IMG/VR virus record: IMGVR_UViG_3300034137_000020
Span: 1 to 26,074 of that record
Source: a virus
DNA length: 26,074 bases
Direction: 5' to 3' (one strand)
Positions 12,551 to 19,046 of this stretch are shown one piece after another (the first letter of the stretch is position 1; each line of letters opens with the position of its first letter). A program made the translations under genes and the position numbers. The notes under the pieces are model-generated. The model ran no database searches. It worked only from the letters and a program-made list of their open reading frames with translations, and had not been told where the DNA came from.

Positions 12551-12700
12551 AAGAACATCCCGGCAATGCGCCGGCCACCTGTATCCAGCCGTGCGACGGC
12601 TGCGCGCCGCGATACTCGCGTCATCAAAAGCGGCGCAAACGATACTGCCGAACCCGGCAGCCGATTACTTCCAGAGGATTTGCAGCCATGTAAACGATAA

Positions 12701-12845
12701 GTACCTGGTCTACTGCCTCACGCAGCACCAGCAGATTGAACGCAAAAAGCCCGGTTTCGACTGGGCTTTTTATTGCCTGCCTTTATTCGAGTGCGCGCTC
12801 GCAACAGCGCCCAGCCCAATAAAAGCAACCACCGAGGGATGTTTT
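12701..12845. other. Non-coding gap with terminator
   Basis: After the interrupted frame ends there is no convincing gene until 12846. The stretch holds the terminator at 12744-12773 and the ribosome site of the next gene. The open frame running through from 12504 crosses the terminator and is not credible upstream of 12846. Confidence 0.6.
12744..12773. terminator. Rho-independent terminator
   Basis: AAAAAGCCC and GGGCTTTTT form a 9-bp stem around a 10-base loop, with a T-run. It is an internal terminator in the PL operon, so genes beyond it need antitermination or another promoter. Confidence 0.8.
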
Positions 12846-13127
12846 ATGCACGCTTCATTTCAAGAACGCTTTGACGAGCTCGGCGCATTGCTGACGCTCA
12901 CCCATGCAGCGCGCGCCGCCGCTCACCTTCGCATTGGACGCCCAGCCCCGGCCCGCCGCGTTCGTTATCAGGTGGTGACGAAGGCGCCCCAAGCCTTCCA
13001 CATTGTGGAAATTGCCACCGGCAAGACTCGCGCCTTCCGTTTCACCTACGTAGAAGCGCTGGACTTCGCTATGCAGCTCGAAGCGAAGGCAAATCGGCTG
13101 TCGCTGCGTTTGGTTGGTGCGGCATGA
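12846..13127 (+). CDS. Small unknown phage protein
   Basis: A 93-residue protein. ATG 12846 follows a GAGGGAT site. The N-terminal helix (FQERFDELGALLTLTHAARAAAHLRIG) leads into an alpha/beta part (RYQVVTKAPQAFHIVEIATGKTRAFRFTYVEALDFAMQLEAKAN). The net charge is basic. It overlaps the next gene by ATGA. Family not recognised. Confidence 0.75.
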   Translation: MHASFQERFDELGALLTLTHAARAAAHLRIGRPAPARRVRYQVVTKAPQAFHIVEIATGKTRAFRFTYVEALDFAMQLEAKANRLSLRLVGAA

Positions 13128-13441
13128 ACGTCGGCGTACCAATGCCTGATCCGCGTGACCAGATCATCGCAACGCTCGGCGCCCAAATCGAACGCTACTT
13201 GGCCACCGGCAAGCGTGTTCAGGACATTCCTTCCGGACTTAGCGCCAACGCGCCGCACCTTGGCACCAGCACTCACGCCGAAAAGCTGCGCGCACGGCGT
13301 GACGCCAACGCACCGGTGGTAAAGGCGCACGCAGAATCGGGCAAGACCCAGGCAGAGATAGCAAAAGCCATGGGCCTCCACATCAAAACGGTTGGCCTTA
13401 TCGGCAAAGAGAACGGCATCAAGTTCGCTCCCGCACCGTGA
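13124..13441 (+). CDS. Small helix-turn-helix protein
   Basis: A protein of 105 residues whose ATG overlaps the upstream stop. Residues about 68-95 form a likely helix-turn-helix: ESGKTQAEIAKAMGLHIKTVGLIGKENGI. The N-terminal helix (DQIIATLGAQIERYLATG) and a linker rich in Lys/Arg/Ala precede it. It is probably a small DNA-binding regulator of the phage. An internal Met (13142) is a possible alternative start. Confidence 0.7.
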   Translation: MNVGVPMPDPRDQIIATLGAQIERYLATGKRVQDIPSGLSANAPHLGTSTHAEKLRARRDANAPVVKAHAESGKTQAEIAKAMGLHIKTVGLIGKENGIKFAPAP

Positions 13442-13535
13442 TGCGCCGTTTCAATTCCCCCGCCAACCAGCGCCGCCGCCCACTTCAATTGCATATCCCA
13501 CCCAGCGGGATATCAGTCCTTACGGAGAAACGCAA

Positions 13536-13883
13536 ATGCCCATCCCAACCGATACCACCGAATTCCTCGATGAATTGAATGGCGGCGCCTTCGCCAGCCA
13601 GATCGGCCACGCCCTTTCCGAAGTTGCATCAGGCGTTGTAGAGCACGGCAAGGCCGGGAAGCTGGTTATTAGCCTGGATTTCACGCAGGTCGGTGAATCC
13701 ACCTCGGTGAAAATCAAGCACAAGCTCGAATACAAGGTACCGACCAAGCGCGGCAACCGCAGCGAGAACACCAGCCAAGAGACACCCATGAGCGTGGGCA
13801 GCGGCGGAAAGATTACGTTGTTCGCCGAGAAGCACGACCAGCTGTTCACGCGCGAACAGGCACCGATCCACCCGCGCACCTGA
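13536..13883 (+). CDS. Unknown protein paired with DUF2303 gene
   Basis: A 115-residue protein. I chose ATG 13536 for its GGAG about 9 bases upstream; the frame is open earlier only across the intergenic hairpin TATCCC-ACCCAGC-GGGATA (13494-13512). It is acidic and helical at the N-terminus (TTEFLDELNGGAFASQIGHALSEVASGVV), then strand-rich (KLVISLDFTQVGESTSVKIKHKLEYKVP) with a polar tail. Genes of this kind lie directly before YfdQ/DUF2303 genes in other prophages, which suggests the pair works together. Function unknown. Confidence 0.75.
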   Translation: MPIPTDTTEFLDELNGGAFASQIGHALSEVASGVVEHGKAGKLVISLDFTQVGESTSVKIKHKLEYKVPTKRGNRSENTSQETPMSVGSGGKITLFAEKHDQLFTREQAPIHPRT

Positions 13884-13920
13884 TCCCCTCCGCCCCCCTT
13901 ACCCATAGAGACCTGAAAAC

Positions 13921-14736
13921 ATGTCGCTAACAGCAGAAGCAATTCAACTGATCACGGACACCGCGCTGATCGCCACGGCAAAAGCGCTGGATACCAACAC
14001 GCCCACCGTGGTGTTGCCCGAAGGCGCGAAGATCGTCAGCCTTGAGCAGTACGGCGCAGGCCGCAGCCGCTTCCGTGGCACCTTCTCCACCAACTCGCTG
14101 CTGGACTTCAGCAAGTATGTGATCGACCGCCAAGTCGCAGACGCCCAAGGCTTCATCAACCAGGATGAAATGACCTGTTCGGTGCTGTTCAACCTCGGCG
14201 ACGTTCTTGCGCCAGGTCATGCCGATGATCGCGCCGTGTTGAAGCTGAAAGCCAATGCTGGCTATCAGGCAGTCCAGGCCATCAGCGGCCGCGCAATGTC
14301 GCAGAAGGACATGAGCGACTGGATCGAGGACTGGCACAGCACGCTATCGGCTGTTGGCGAAGACATGCAGAACATCACCCTGGCCAAAGCCATCGCCGCG
14401 GTACGCACCATCTCGGTCAAGGCCACCTCGGAAAGCGATCACACCGTCAGCGACACTCGCGCCAGCCGCAGCGCAATGGATGCCATCGAGGCAACCAGCA
14501 AAGAAACGCTGCCTACCTCGCTGATCTTCTCTGTGGTGCCGTTCGAAGGCCTGTCGCTGCGCGAGATCATCCTGCGCATTTCAGTCATCACCAGTGGCGC
14601 GCAACCGGCCCTGAAACTGCGCTGGGTCGGTGAAGAGGTCCAGCGCGAAGAGATCGCTCAGGAGTTCAAGTCCGTGCTCGACGCTCAGGTTGGTGAATCG
14701 GCAAGGCTGGCTCTGGGCACCTTCAGTTCGAACTGA
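13921..14736 (+). CDS. yfdQ: DUF2303 family protein (YfdQ-like)
   Basis: A 271-residue protein recognised as DUF2303, the family of E. coli prophage protein YfdQ. Marks are the start LTAEAIQLITDTALIATAKAL, the TPTVVLPEGAKIVSLEQYGAGRSRFRGTFSTNSLLDFSKYV block and the later FNLGDVLAPGHADDRAVLKLKANAGYQAV. Length is about full for the family. It is widespread in siphovirus early regions near recombination genes; the biochemical role is not established. The symbol is given by similarity only. Confidence 0.85.
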   Translation: MSLTAEAIQLITDTALIATAKALDTNTPTVVLPEGAKIVSLEQYGAGRSRFRGTFSTNSLLDFSKYVIDRQVADAQGFINQDEMTCSVLFNLGDVLAPGHADDRAVLKLKANAGYQAVQAISGRAMSQKDMSDWIEDWHSTLSAVGEDMQNITLAKAIAAVRTISVKATSESDHTVSDTRASRSAMDAIEATSKETLPTSLIFSVVPFEGLSLREIILRISVITSGAQPALKLRWVGEEVQREEIAQEFKSVLDAQVGESARLALGTFSSN

Positions 14737-14749
14737 TCGCAAAAAATCC

Positions 14750-14784
14750 CGCGCCAAGGAAAGTGCTACCCAAGCCGTGGCGCG
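14750..14784. repeat. Hairpin after the DUF2303 gene
   Basis: CGCGCCA (14750-14756) and TGGCGCG (14778-14784) form a perfect 7-bp stem with a 21-base loop, shortly after the DUF2303 stop. No T-run follows. The rest of 14737-14864 shows no gene. Confidence 0.5.
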
Positions 14785-14864
14785 GAAACTGAAGATTGCC
14801 CAAAGCAGGGAACCGCTACGGACATGCATGGATGAATGCAGCTATCTCTTGAATCGGTCAGTCA

Positions 14865-15056
14865 TTACTTATCCATGGCTTTTTTCATTGCACCCTCTAT
14901 CTCCTCTTTGCTGAGCGATTTCCCACATGAAGCGCACGGCTTGTCTTGGAAGTCCTCGAAACTCTCGATTGGCTTAGCGAGGGTGAAGGTTAGAGGCGAC
15001 ACTCCGCACTTTGGACACGCCGTATCAAGCTTATGGCCTTGCTCTTCTTCGCCCAT
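14865..15056 (-). CDS. Small zinc-ribbon protein on the opposite strand
   Basis: A 63-residue protein encoded against the PL operon. ATG 15056 has a perfect TAAGGAG six bases upstream, and that TAA is also the stop of a leader peptide (15067-15168). Two CxxC pairs, CPKCG (about 14-18) and CASCGKSL (about 41-48), make a zinc ribbon; the C-terminus is a charged helix (KEEIEGAMKKAMDK). Its isolated, reversed position marks it as a moron with its own promoter. Function unknown. Confidence 0.8.
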   Translation of the reverse strand: MGEEEQGHKLDTACPKCGVSPLTFTLAKPIESFEDFQDKPCASCGKSLSKEEIEGAMKKAMDK

Positions 15057-15066
15057 GTGTAACTCC

Positions 15067-15168
15067 TTAGGTCCGGCTCCATGCCGGCCACCCGTAATAC
15101 CCCACTTCAACAAACTGCGCCACCTCATCCGGTATCGGGAGGGCTGCGCCTGCAACGGAGCCTGCCAT
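15067..15168 (-). CDS. Leader peptide ORF, copy 1 of duplicated header
   Basis: A 33-codon frame ending VAQFVEVGYYGWPAWSRT, with its stop inside the ribosome site of the zinc-ribbon gene, so the two should be translationally coupled. Its second half is a 51-bp near copy (45 of 51 identical) of 17891-17941, where the same frame and almost the same peptide precede another reversed gene. It overlaps the divergent plus-strand gene start at 15167. Confidence 0.5.
   Translation of the reverse strand: MAGSVAGAALPIPDEVAQFVEVGYYGWPAWSRT
15073..15123 (-). repeat. 51-bp direct repeat, copy 1
   Basis: Identical to 17891-17941 over 15 bases at one end and 28 at the other, with an 8-base variable block between. 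It lies immediately upstream of a minus-strand gene in both places. Confidence 0.85.
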
Positions 15169-15763
15169 GAGCAAGGACACCAAGATTCTGATTCCGGAGA
15201 TTCCCGGTGAGTGGACCGAGCGCACGCGCAGCGGTTCGAAGTGCATCTGGAACGATGGCTGGCACGGTAAGCCGCACCGGAATGGCCTGCCGTATGTCGT
15301 GCTAACGGCCCCCGAGAAAGGCCTGTATGCAGAGCGAATTGATGGCGCCTGGTACTGGGTGTCTGGCTGCCCCAAATGCACCGGCAATAAGGATCGTTAC
15401 AGCTTCAGCTTCTGCGACAAGCACGATGTATGCATCCAGTGCAAAACGCACCGGTCCGCGCTAACAGAAACACCATGGGGACATCCTGACGGCTTTGTCT
15501 GCAAGCCATGCCAAGACGTAATAGACGCAGCGGCTAAAGCCGAAGCGCTGGCAAAGGTCGCTGGCTCCGATTATGACGCTTGGGATTACCGCAACCAGGA
15601 TGAATGCAAATGTCCGCACTGCGCCACCGTGATCCACATCGAATCAGAGGACTACGGCGACAAGGATATGGACTGCGACACATGTGGCGGCCTGTTCAAA
15701 CTCCAATTGGAATATAGCGTCAGCTTCACCACTACGGTGATCGGCGAGCGCGTCATCGCCTGA
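15167..15763 (+). CDS. Multi-zinc-ribbon protein of unknown function
   Basis: A 198-residue protein; ATG 15167 has GGAG about 8 bases upstream. Several paired cysteines are visible: CPKC (about 68), CDKHDVCIQC (about 83-92), CKPC (about 113), CKCPHC (about 147-152) and CDTCGG (about 169-174), so two or three zinc ribbons are likely. The N-terminal part (PGEWTERTRSGSKCIWNDGWHGKPHRNGLPYVVLTAPEKGLYAERI, seen in sections) looks like a small beta domain. Probably nucleic-acid- or protein-binding. Family not recognised. Confidence 0.8.
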   Translation: MSKDTKILIPEIPGEWTERTRSGSKCIWNDGWHGKPHRNGLPYVVLTAPEKGLYAERIDGAWYWVSGCPKCTGNKDRYSFSFCDKHDVCIQCKTHRSALTETPWGHPDGFVCKPCQDVIDAAAKAEALAKVAGSDYDAWDYRNQDECKCPHCATVIHIESEDYGDKDMDCDTCGGLFKLQLEYSVSFTTTVIGERVIA

Positions 15764-15774
15764 CAGGAGTAATC

Positions 15775-16098
15775 ATGTTCACGAAGACTTTCACCGAGCC
15801 TGGCACATTCCAGGCGCTATACGCCGCTGAGAAGTGGCTGGATGAAAACGGCTACAGCTACGGGCCTGGATCAGCGATGCATCCTGTCCCGGTGCTCAAA
15901 GGCGACTTCATCATCGCCAAGTGGAAGAACCTGACCCGCAAGGAAATCGCCCAGCTCGACGGCAAGATTGACGGCAACTTCCGCGACGGCCCGGTCACTG
16001 TGACGCTGAAGGTTGAGCCTCAGGCAATGCCGCTTTCATCGACAAGCCTGGCGCCCAATTCACGGCCCGCCATCTGCGCCAGCCCGCGATCAACATAG
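15775..16098 (+). CDS. Unknown protein with abnormal C-terminus
   Basis: A 107-residue protein starting at ATG 15775 after an AGGAG site. Residues 1-80 look well folded (FTEPGTFQALYAAEKWLDENGYSYGPG, then LKGDFIIAKWKNLTRKEIAQLDGKI and DGPVTVTLKVEP). The last 27 residues are Ser/Pro/Ala-rich and lie antisense to the gene at 16020-16256. The insertion of that reversed gene probably replaced the native end. Function unknown. Confidence 0.75.
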   Translation: MFTKTFTEPGTFQALYAAEKWLDENGYSYGPGSAMHPVPVLKGDFIIAKWKNLTRKEIAQLDGKIDGNFRDGPVTVTLKVEPQAMPLSSTSLAPNSRPAICASPRST

Positions 16099-16256
16099 GT
16101 ACGGTCACCATCCACAGCAGGAATGACAACCTCGTCGATGCGCTTCACCTCTACCCGGATGCGCCACGTCTCGCGCTCCTCTGCATCCTTCTCGCAGGTC
16201 AGGTAGTTCCAGAGCCGTAACCCTTTGTACTCATCGTAAATATCGTGCTGCGTCAT
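16020..16256 (-). CDS. Small unknown protein on the opposite strand
   Basis: A 78-residue protein. I chose ATG 16256 because AAGGGGCG precedes it. It is mixed-charge (TQHDIYDEYKGLRLWNYL, EKDAEERETWRIRVEVKRIDEVV, DRTYVDRGLAQMAGRELGARLVDE), probably a small alpha/beta domain. It overlaps the end of the convergent plus-strand gene by 79 bases and is divergent from the methyltransferase gene. Another reversed single-gene insert. Family not recognised. Confidence 0.65.
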   Translation of the reverse strand: MTQHDIYDEYKGLRLWNYLTCEKDAEERETWRIRVEVKRIDEVVIPAVDGDRTYVDRGLAQMAGRELGARLVDESGIA

Positions 16257-16325
16257 TGAGTCGCCCCTTTTGAATGGTGGTGATCCTAGCATCGCGGGGC
16301 CCGACACCTCTCATTGGAATCGACC

Positions 16326-17609
16326 ATGGAATATGAATTACACCTGGGCGACTGCCTGGAGGTGTTGCGCGGCTTGCCTGCGAACTCGATTGACAGCGTT
16401 GTAACCGACCCGCCCTACGGCATTCGCTTTATGGGCAAGAGTTGGGATGGCCAGGACATTGAAGACCGCGCCGCTTACCGTGCAAGCATGCCGTCACACG
16501 CCGGTGCATGCGGGCCGAACGGTGGTCACCGCTCGATCGCGGCAGAAGCAGGGAAATATGACCTGACGCCAGCGGGCATGAGGGCTTTTCAGGCCTTCAC
16601 TCTGGAATGGGCCACCGAGGCGCTGCGAGTACTCAAGCCCGGCGGGCATCTGTTGTCCTTCGCCGCCGCCCGCACCTATCACCACATGGCGGTGGGCATT
16701 GAGATGGCAGGCTTCGAGATCCGCGACCAGATCATGTGGGTGTTCGGCTCGGGCTTTCCGAAGTCGCACAACTTGAAAGGCGATCGCGCTGGCTGGGGCA
16801 CCGCGCTGAAACCAGCGCACGAGCCAATCTGCATGGCTCGCAAGCCCTTCCCCGGCACCGTTGCCGCCAATGTCGAGGAGCACGGCACCGGGGCAATCAA
16901 TATCGATGCTTGCCGGGTTCACGCTGATGACGCCAAGGGCGGCGAGTACTCCCAGAAACGTATGGCGCCCGGTAATGGCATCAACGCTACCGGCGCGTAT
17001 AAGCAGGACGTCCAGTTCGTCGGCATCATGAAGCCTGGCCGCTGGCCAGCGAATCTCATCCACGACGGCAGCGATATCGTCGTCGCCATGTTCCCGGCCG
17101 AGGCTGGAGCAGCTGCGCCTGTGAAGGGAACCGAAAGCAGCTCTCCGGACAAACACACGTACGGCGAGTACTCCAGGGTAGAAGGCGCATTCCACGGCGA
17201 TACCGGCAGCGCCGCCCGCTTCTACTACTGCGCCAAATCAAGCCGTGCCGATCGCCATGAAGGCCTGATCGATCCGGGGCCACAGTTCAAACAGGGCACC
17301 ACGCTTCGCAAAGTCGAAACGACCAACACCCAGGGCAATAACCACCCGACCGTGAAGCCCACAGATTTGATGGCCTACCTTCTCCGGCTGGTCACTCCAC
17401 CAGATGGCAAAACGCTGGATCCCTTCATGGGTTCAGGCAGCACCGGCAAAGCGGCAGTGCTCGAAGGCTTCGACTTCATCGGGATCGAGCAGGACGCCAC
17501 GTACATGGCGATCGCCAAAGCGCGCATCGCTTATGCCCAGGCCAAAAGTCAGCACCAGCAGCAAGACCAACGCCTGCAAGAGCAGCAGCTCAGCCTGTTC
17601 AGCGCATAA
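16326..17609 (+). CDS. DNA methyltransferase, DPPY type (N6-adenine or N4-cytosine)
   Basis: A 427-residue amino-methyltransferase. Motif IV DPPYG is at 28-32 and motif I DPFMGSGSTG at about 365-374, so the catalytic motif comes first: the beta class order. The AdoMet-binding end includes GFDFIGIEQD. The long middle part (about 60-330) is the target-recognition region. ATG 16326 is preferred over TTG 16314. No restriction enzyme lies beside it, so it is an orphan enzyme that probably marks phage DNA against host restriction or masks sites. Target sequence cannot be read from the protein. Confidence 0.93.
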   Translation: MEYELHLGDCLEVLRGLPANSIDSVVTDPPYGIRFMGKSWDGQDIEDRAAYRASMPSHAGACGPNGGHRSIAAEAGKYDLTPAGMRAFQAFTLEWATEALRVLKPGGHLLSFAAARTYHHMAVGIEMAGFEIRDQIMWVFGSGFPKSHNLKGDRAGWGTALKPAHEPICMARKPFPGTVAANVEEHGTGAINIDACRVHADDAKGGEYSQKRMAPGNGINATGAYKQDVQFVGIMKPGRWPANLIHDGSDIVVAMFPAEAGAAAPVKGTESSSPDKHTYGEYSRVEGAFHGDTGSAARFYYCAKSSRADRHEGLIDPGPQFKQGTTLRKVETTNTQGNNHPTVKPTDLMAYLLRLVTPPDGKTLDPFMGSGSTGKAAVLEGFDFIGIEQDATYMAIAKARIAYAQAKSQHQQQDQRLQEQQLSLFSA

Positions 17610-17642
17610 CCCCAACCTCAACGAAACACGCCACGCAGTCGA

Positions 17643-17876
17643 TTAAGCAGCTGGCTCAATGATGAATAGGAATTCCCCGACCTTGGTCGACGCGACTCCG
17701 GCTTCGATCCTGCCGACTAAAGCGCCATCAAGCCCGTAGACCTCATCCCCATCAAACCAATAGTGCCAATTATCGATGCCAAAAAACGCGAAGCAGTGTG
17801 CGGCCCAGCCGATGCACGGTTTATCCGGCAATGGCCCGTAAAGAACATAACCGCCTTTGCTGTAATCGATAGCCAT
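17643..17876 (-). CDS. Small unknown protein on the opposite strand
   Basis: A 77-residue protein from ATG 17876, with AAGGAACAGGA upstream. It is rich in aromatic residues and Gly (YSKGGYVLYGPLPDKPCIGWAAHCFAFF, FDGDEVYGLDGALVGRIEAGV), with a final strand GEFLFIIEPA. Upstream is copy 2 of the duplicated leader-peptide header, whose frame runs into this gene out of register. Another reversed moron. Family not recognised. Confidence 0.7.
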   Translation of the reverse strand: MAIDYSKGGYVLYGPLPDKPCIGWAAHCFAFFGIDNWHYWFDGDEVYGLDGALVGRIEAGVASTKVGEFLFIIEPAA

Positions 17877-17890
17877 TCCTGTTCCTTGTG

Positions 17891-17941
17891 CCGGCTCCAT
17901 GCCGGACCACACCAATACCCCACTTCAACAAACTGCGCCAC
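17891..17941 (-). repeat. 51-bp direct repeat, copy 2 (leader peptide header)
   Basis: A near copy of 15073-15123. On the minus strand a frame from ATG 17953 reads MLAGVAQFVEVGYWCGPAWSR, keeping VAQFVEVGY and PAWSR of copy 1 although the 8-base block between differs. Here the frame continues past the next gene's start instead of stopping in its ribosome site. Confidence 0.85.
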
Positions 17942-17975
17942 ACCGGCGAGCATGATCGACGCAAGCTGGAGTTTT

Positions 17976-18917
17976 CTACCGAAGGATTTCCCCCTCCCAT
18001 CCAGGCTCTATTAGCGCAACAAGCTCATTATTAATCACTCTTCGGGCAGTGTCTTCCGGCAAATTTCGATAAGTCATCTTGAGTCCTTGAGTTTCGTTGG
18101 CGAGGATTGGTTCAACCATTTTCAGAAGCTGCCCAGCTTTCCCGACACCGACGCTTTTACGAAGACCAGCCAGCAATTCTGCCGACTTTAGAATAGCAGC
18201 CCTCCTAAGAGTTTGAATCCAAACTACTAACTTAGAAAACGATAGCGCCCACTCTTCTAGCAGATGGAGGATGTCTATCTTCTCAGGACCAGACAACAAG
18301 TCCTTTTTTGCATCTGCCGACCACTTACTATAATTCTCTAGCAACTCTGCCGCGACAAACTCTAAAGTCACGGCGACTTTCCCGTCGTCAAGGCTATGAG
18401 CAAGTGAAAATCGTATTGGAGGCATTCCTACGTGCTGCGCATAATTGCGAAGATTGTGGCATATGCGATATGCGCTAGATGAGTCATATTCTGCACTTTG
18501 AGCGGACAGCCAAGCAAGATGCTCAGGAGATTTATCCCCAAACCTTCTAATTATTGTTGCCTGGCCATGATCAAGGAAGGAGCGAAACATCCCCAAAAGA
18601 TTTAGCATCAATCTAGAAAAATTTAGAGATGAGTCCTTCATCAAATCAGCAGTCATCACTCCCTGGAGTTGGTATCCATTAGCGAAGACGTGTATCGACT
18701 CCAAAAACTCCTCTAAGTTCCTCTGAAAAGAATAGTAGAGATCCTCTCCCGACGTATAGAAATATAGCTCTTTTATCGCATCATCAATTTGATCAGAAGA
18801 TTCGTCAGAGATACCACCTAGCATTGTAATAGTCGGCCTTTGGTTCTTATCTTGGTGGTCAGCCTGCTCATGCGTCAGCAGGGCCAGACACCAGTTGTTC
18901 ACCCTTGCGTTTTCCAA
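17976..18917 (-). CDS. HEPN-like all-helical protein, candidate phage-defence gene
   Basis: A protein of 313 residues from TTG 18917, chosen for a perfect AAGGAG six bases upstream; the frame also offers TTG 18938. The sequence is almost entirely helical. Residues 150-165 read YRICHNLRNYAQHVGM and contain R157-x4-H162, the catalytic pattern of HEPN ribonucleases. The preceding NLLGMFRSFLDHG helix also resembles HEPN helix packing. Base composition is clearly AT-richer than its neighbours. It lies reversed between two DNA methyltransferase genes. HEPN proteins are frequent toxins in abortive infection, so defence by RNA cleavage is inferred, not shown. Confidence 0.75.
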   Translation of the reverse strand: MENARVNNWCLALLTHEQADHQDKNQRPTITMLGGISDESSDQIDDAIKELYFYTSGEDLYYSFQRNLEEFLESIHVFANGYQLQGVMTADLMKDSSLNFSRLMLNLLGMFRSFLDHGQATIIRRFGDKSPEHLAWLSAQSAEYDSSSAYRICHNLRNYAQHVGMPPIRFSLAHSLDDGKVAVTLEFVAAELLENYSKWSADAKKDLLSGPEKIDILHLLEEWALSFSKLVVWIQTLRRAAILKSAELLAGLRKSVGVGKAGQLLKMVEPILANETQGLKMTYRNLPEDTARRVINNELVALIEPGWEGEILR

Positions 18918-19046
18918 ATCAATCTCCTTATTAAACAACTAACAACTGTTTTTATCGTGAGAGGGAGTCACCCACCCTATCAACAGCCGCTCTCCGGCGT
19001 CCAGTGACATCACATCACGAGAATTGAATCCCCCCGAGGGTAATAT

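Larger units (their letters stand above)
12353..12700 (+). pseudogene. Reading frame interrupted by an apparently inverted 90-bp segment
   Basis: As sequenced, a frame that begins by CTG 12353 (overlapping the previous TGA) reads LTARYLERFDAYQAASEIAR and is cut off at TAA near 12491. Two 19-bp inverted repeats (12423-12441 and 12532-12550) flank 90 bases. Replacing those 90 bases with their reverse complement gives one open frame of 115 codons to TAA 12698-12700, continuing with IHPSVVRLHKALFIAPAQDK and ending PGSRLLPEDLQPCKR. The product would be basic; no family recognised. No ATG/GTG/TTG start is present in frame, so CTG or a lost ATG is required. Either a phase-variable OFF state or a broken gene. 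Confidence 0.6.

Noticed and set aside
12372-12578. Minus-strand frame across the inverted segment
   Set aside because: Its protein-like middle is explained by the inverted segment of the plus-strand frame; both ends are arbitrary sequence.
12504-12845. Upstream extension of the 12846 gene from GTG 12504
   Set aside because: It crosses the terminator at 12744-12773 and half of the inverted repeat; ATG 12846 has its own good ribosome site.
13441-13580. Short basic frame starting at ATG 13441 (TGATG overlap)
   Set aside because: Arg/Pro-rich shadow-like content, overlaps the well-supported gene at 13536 out of frame, and no ribosome site is visible.
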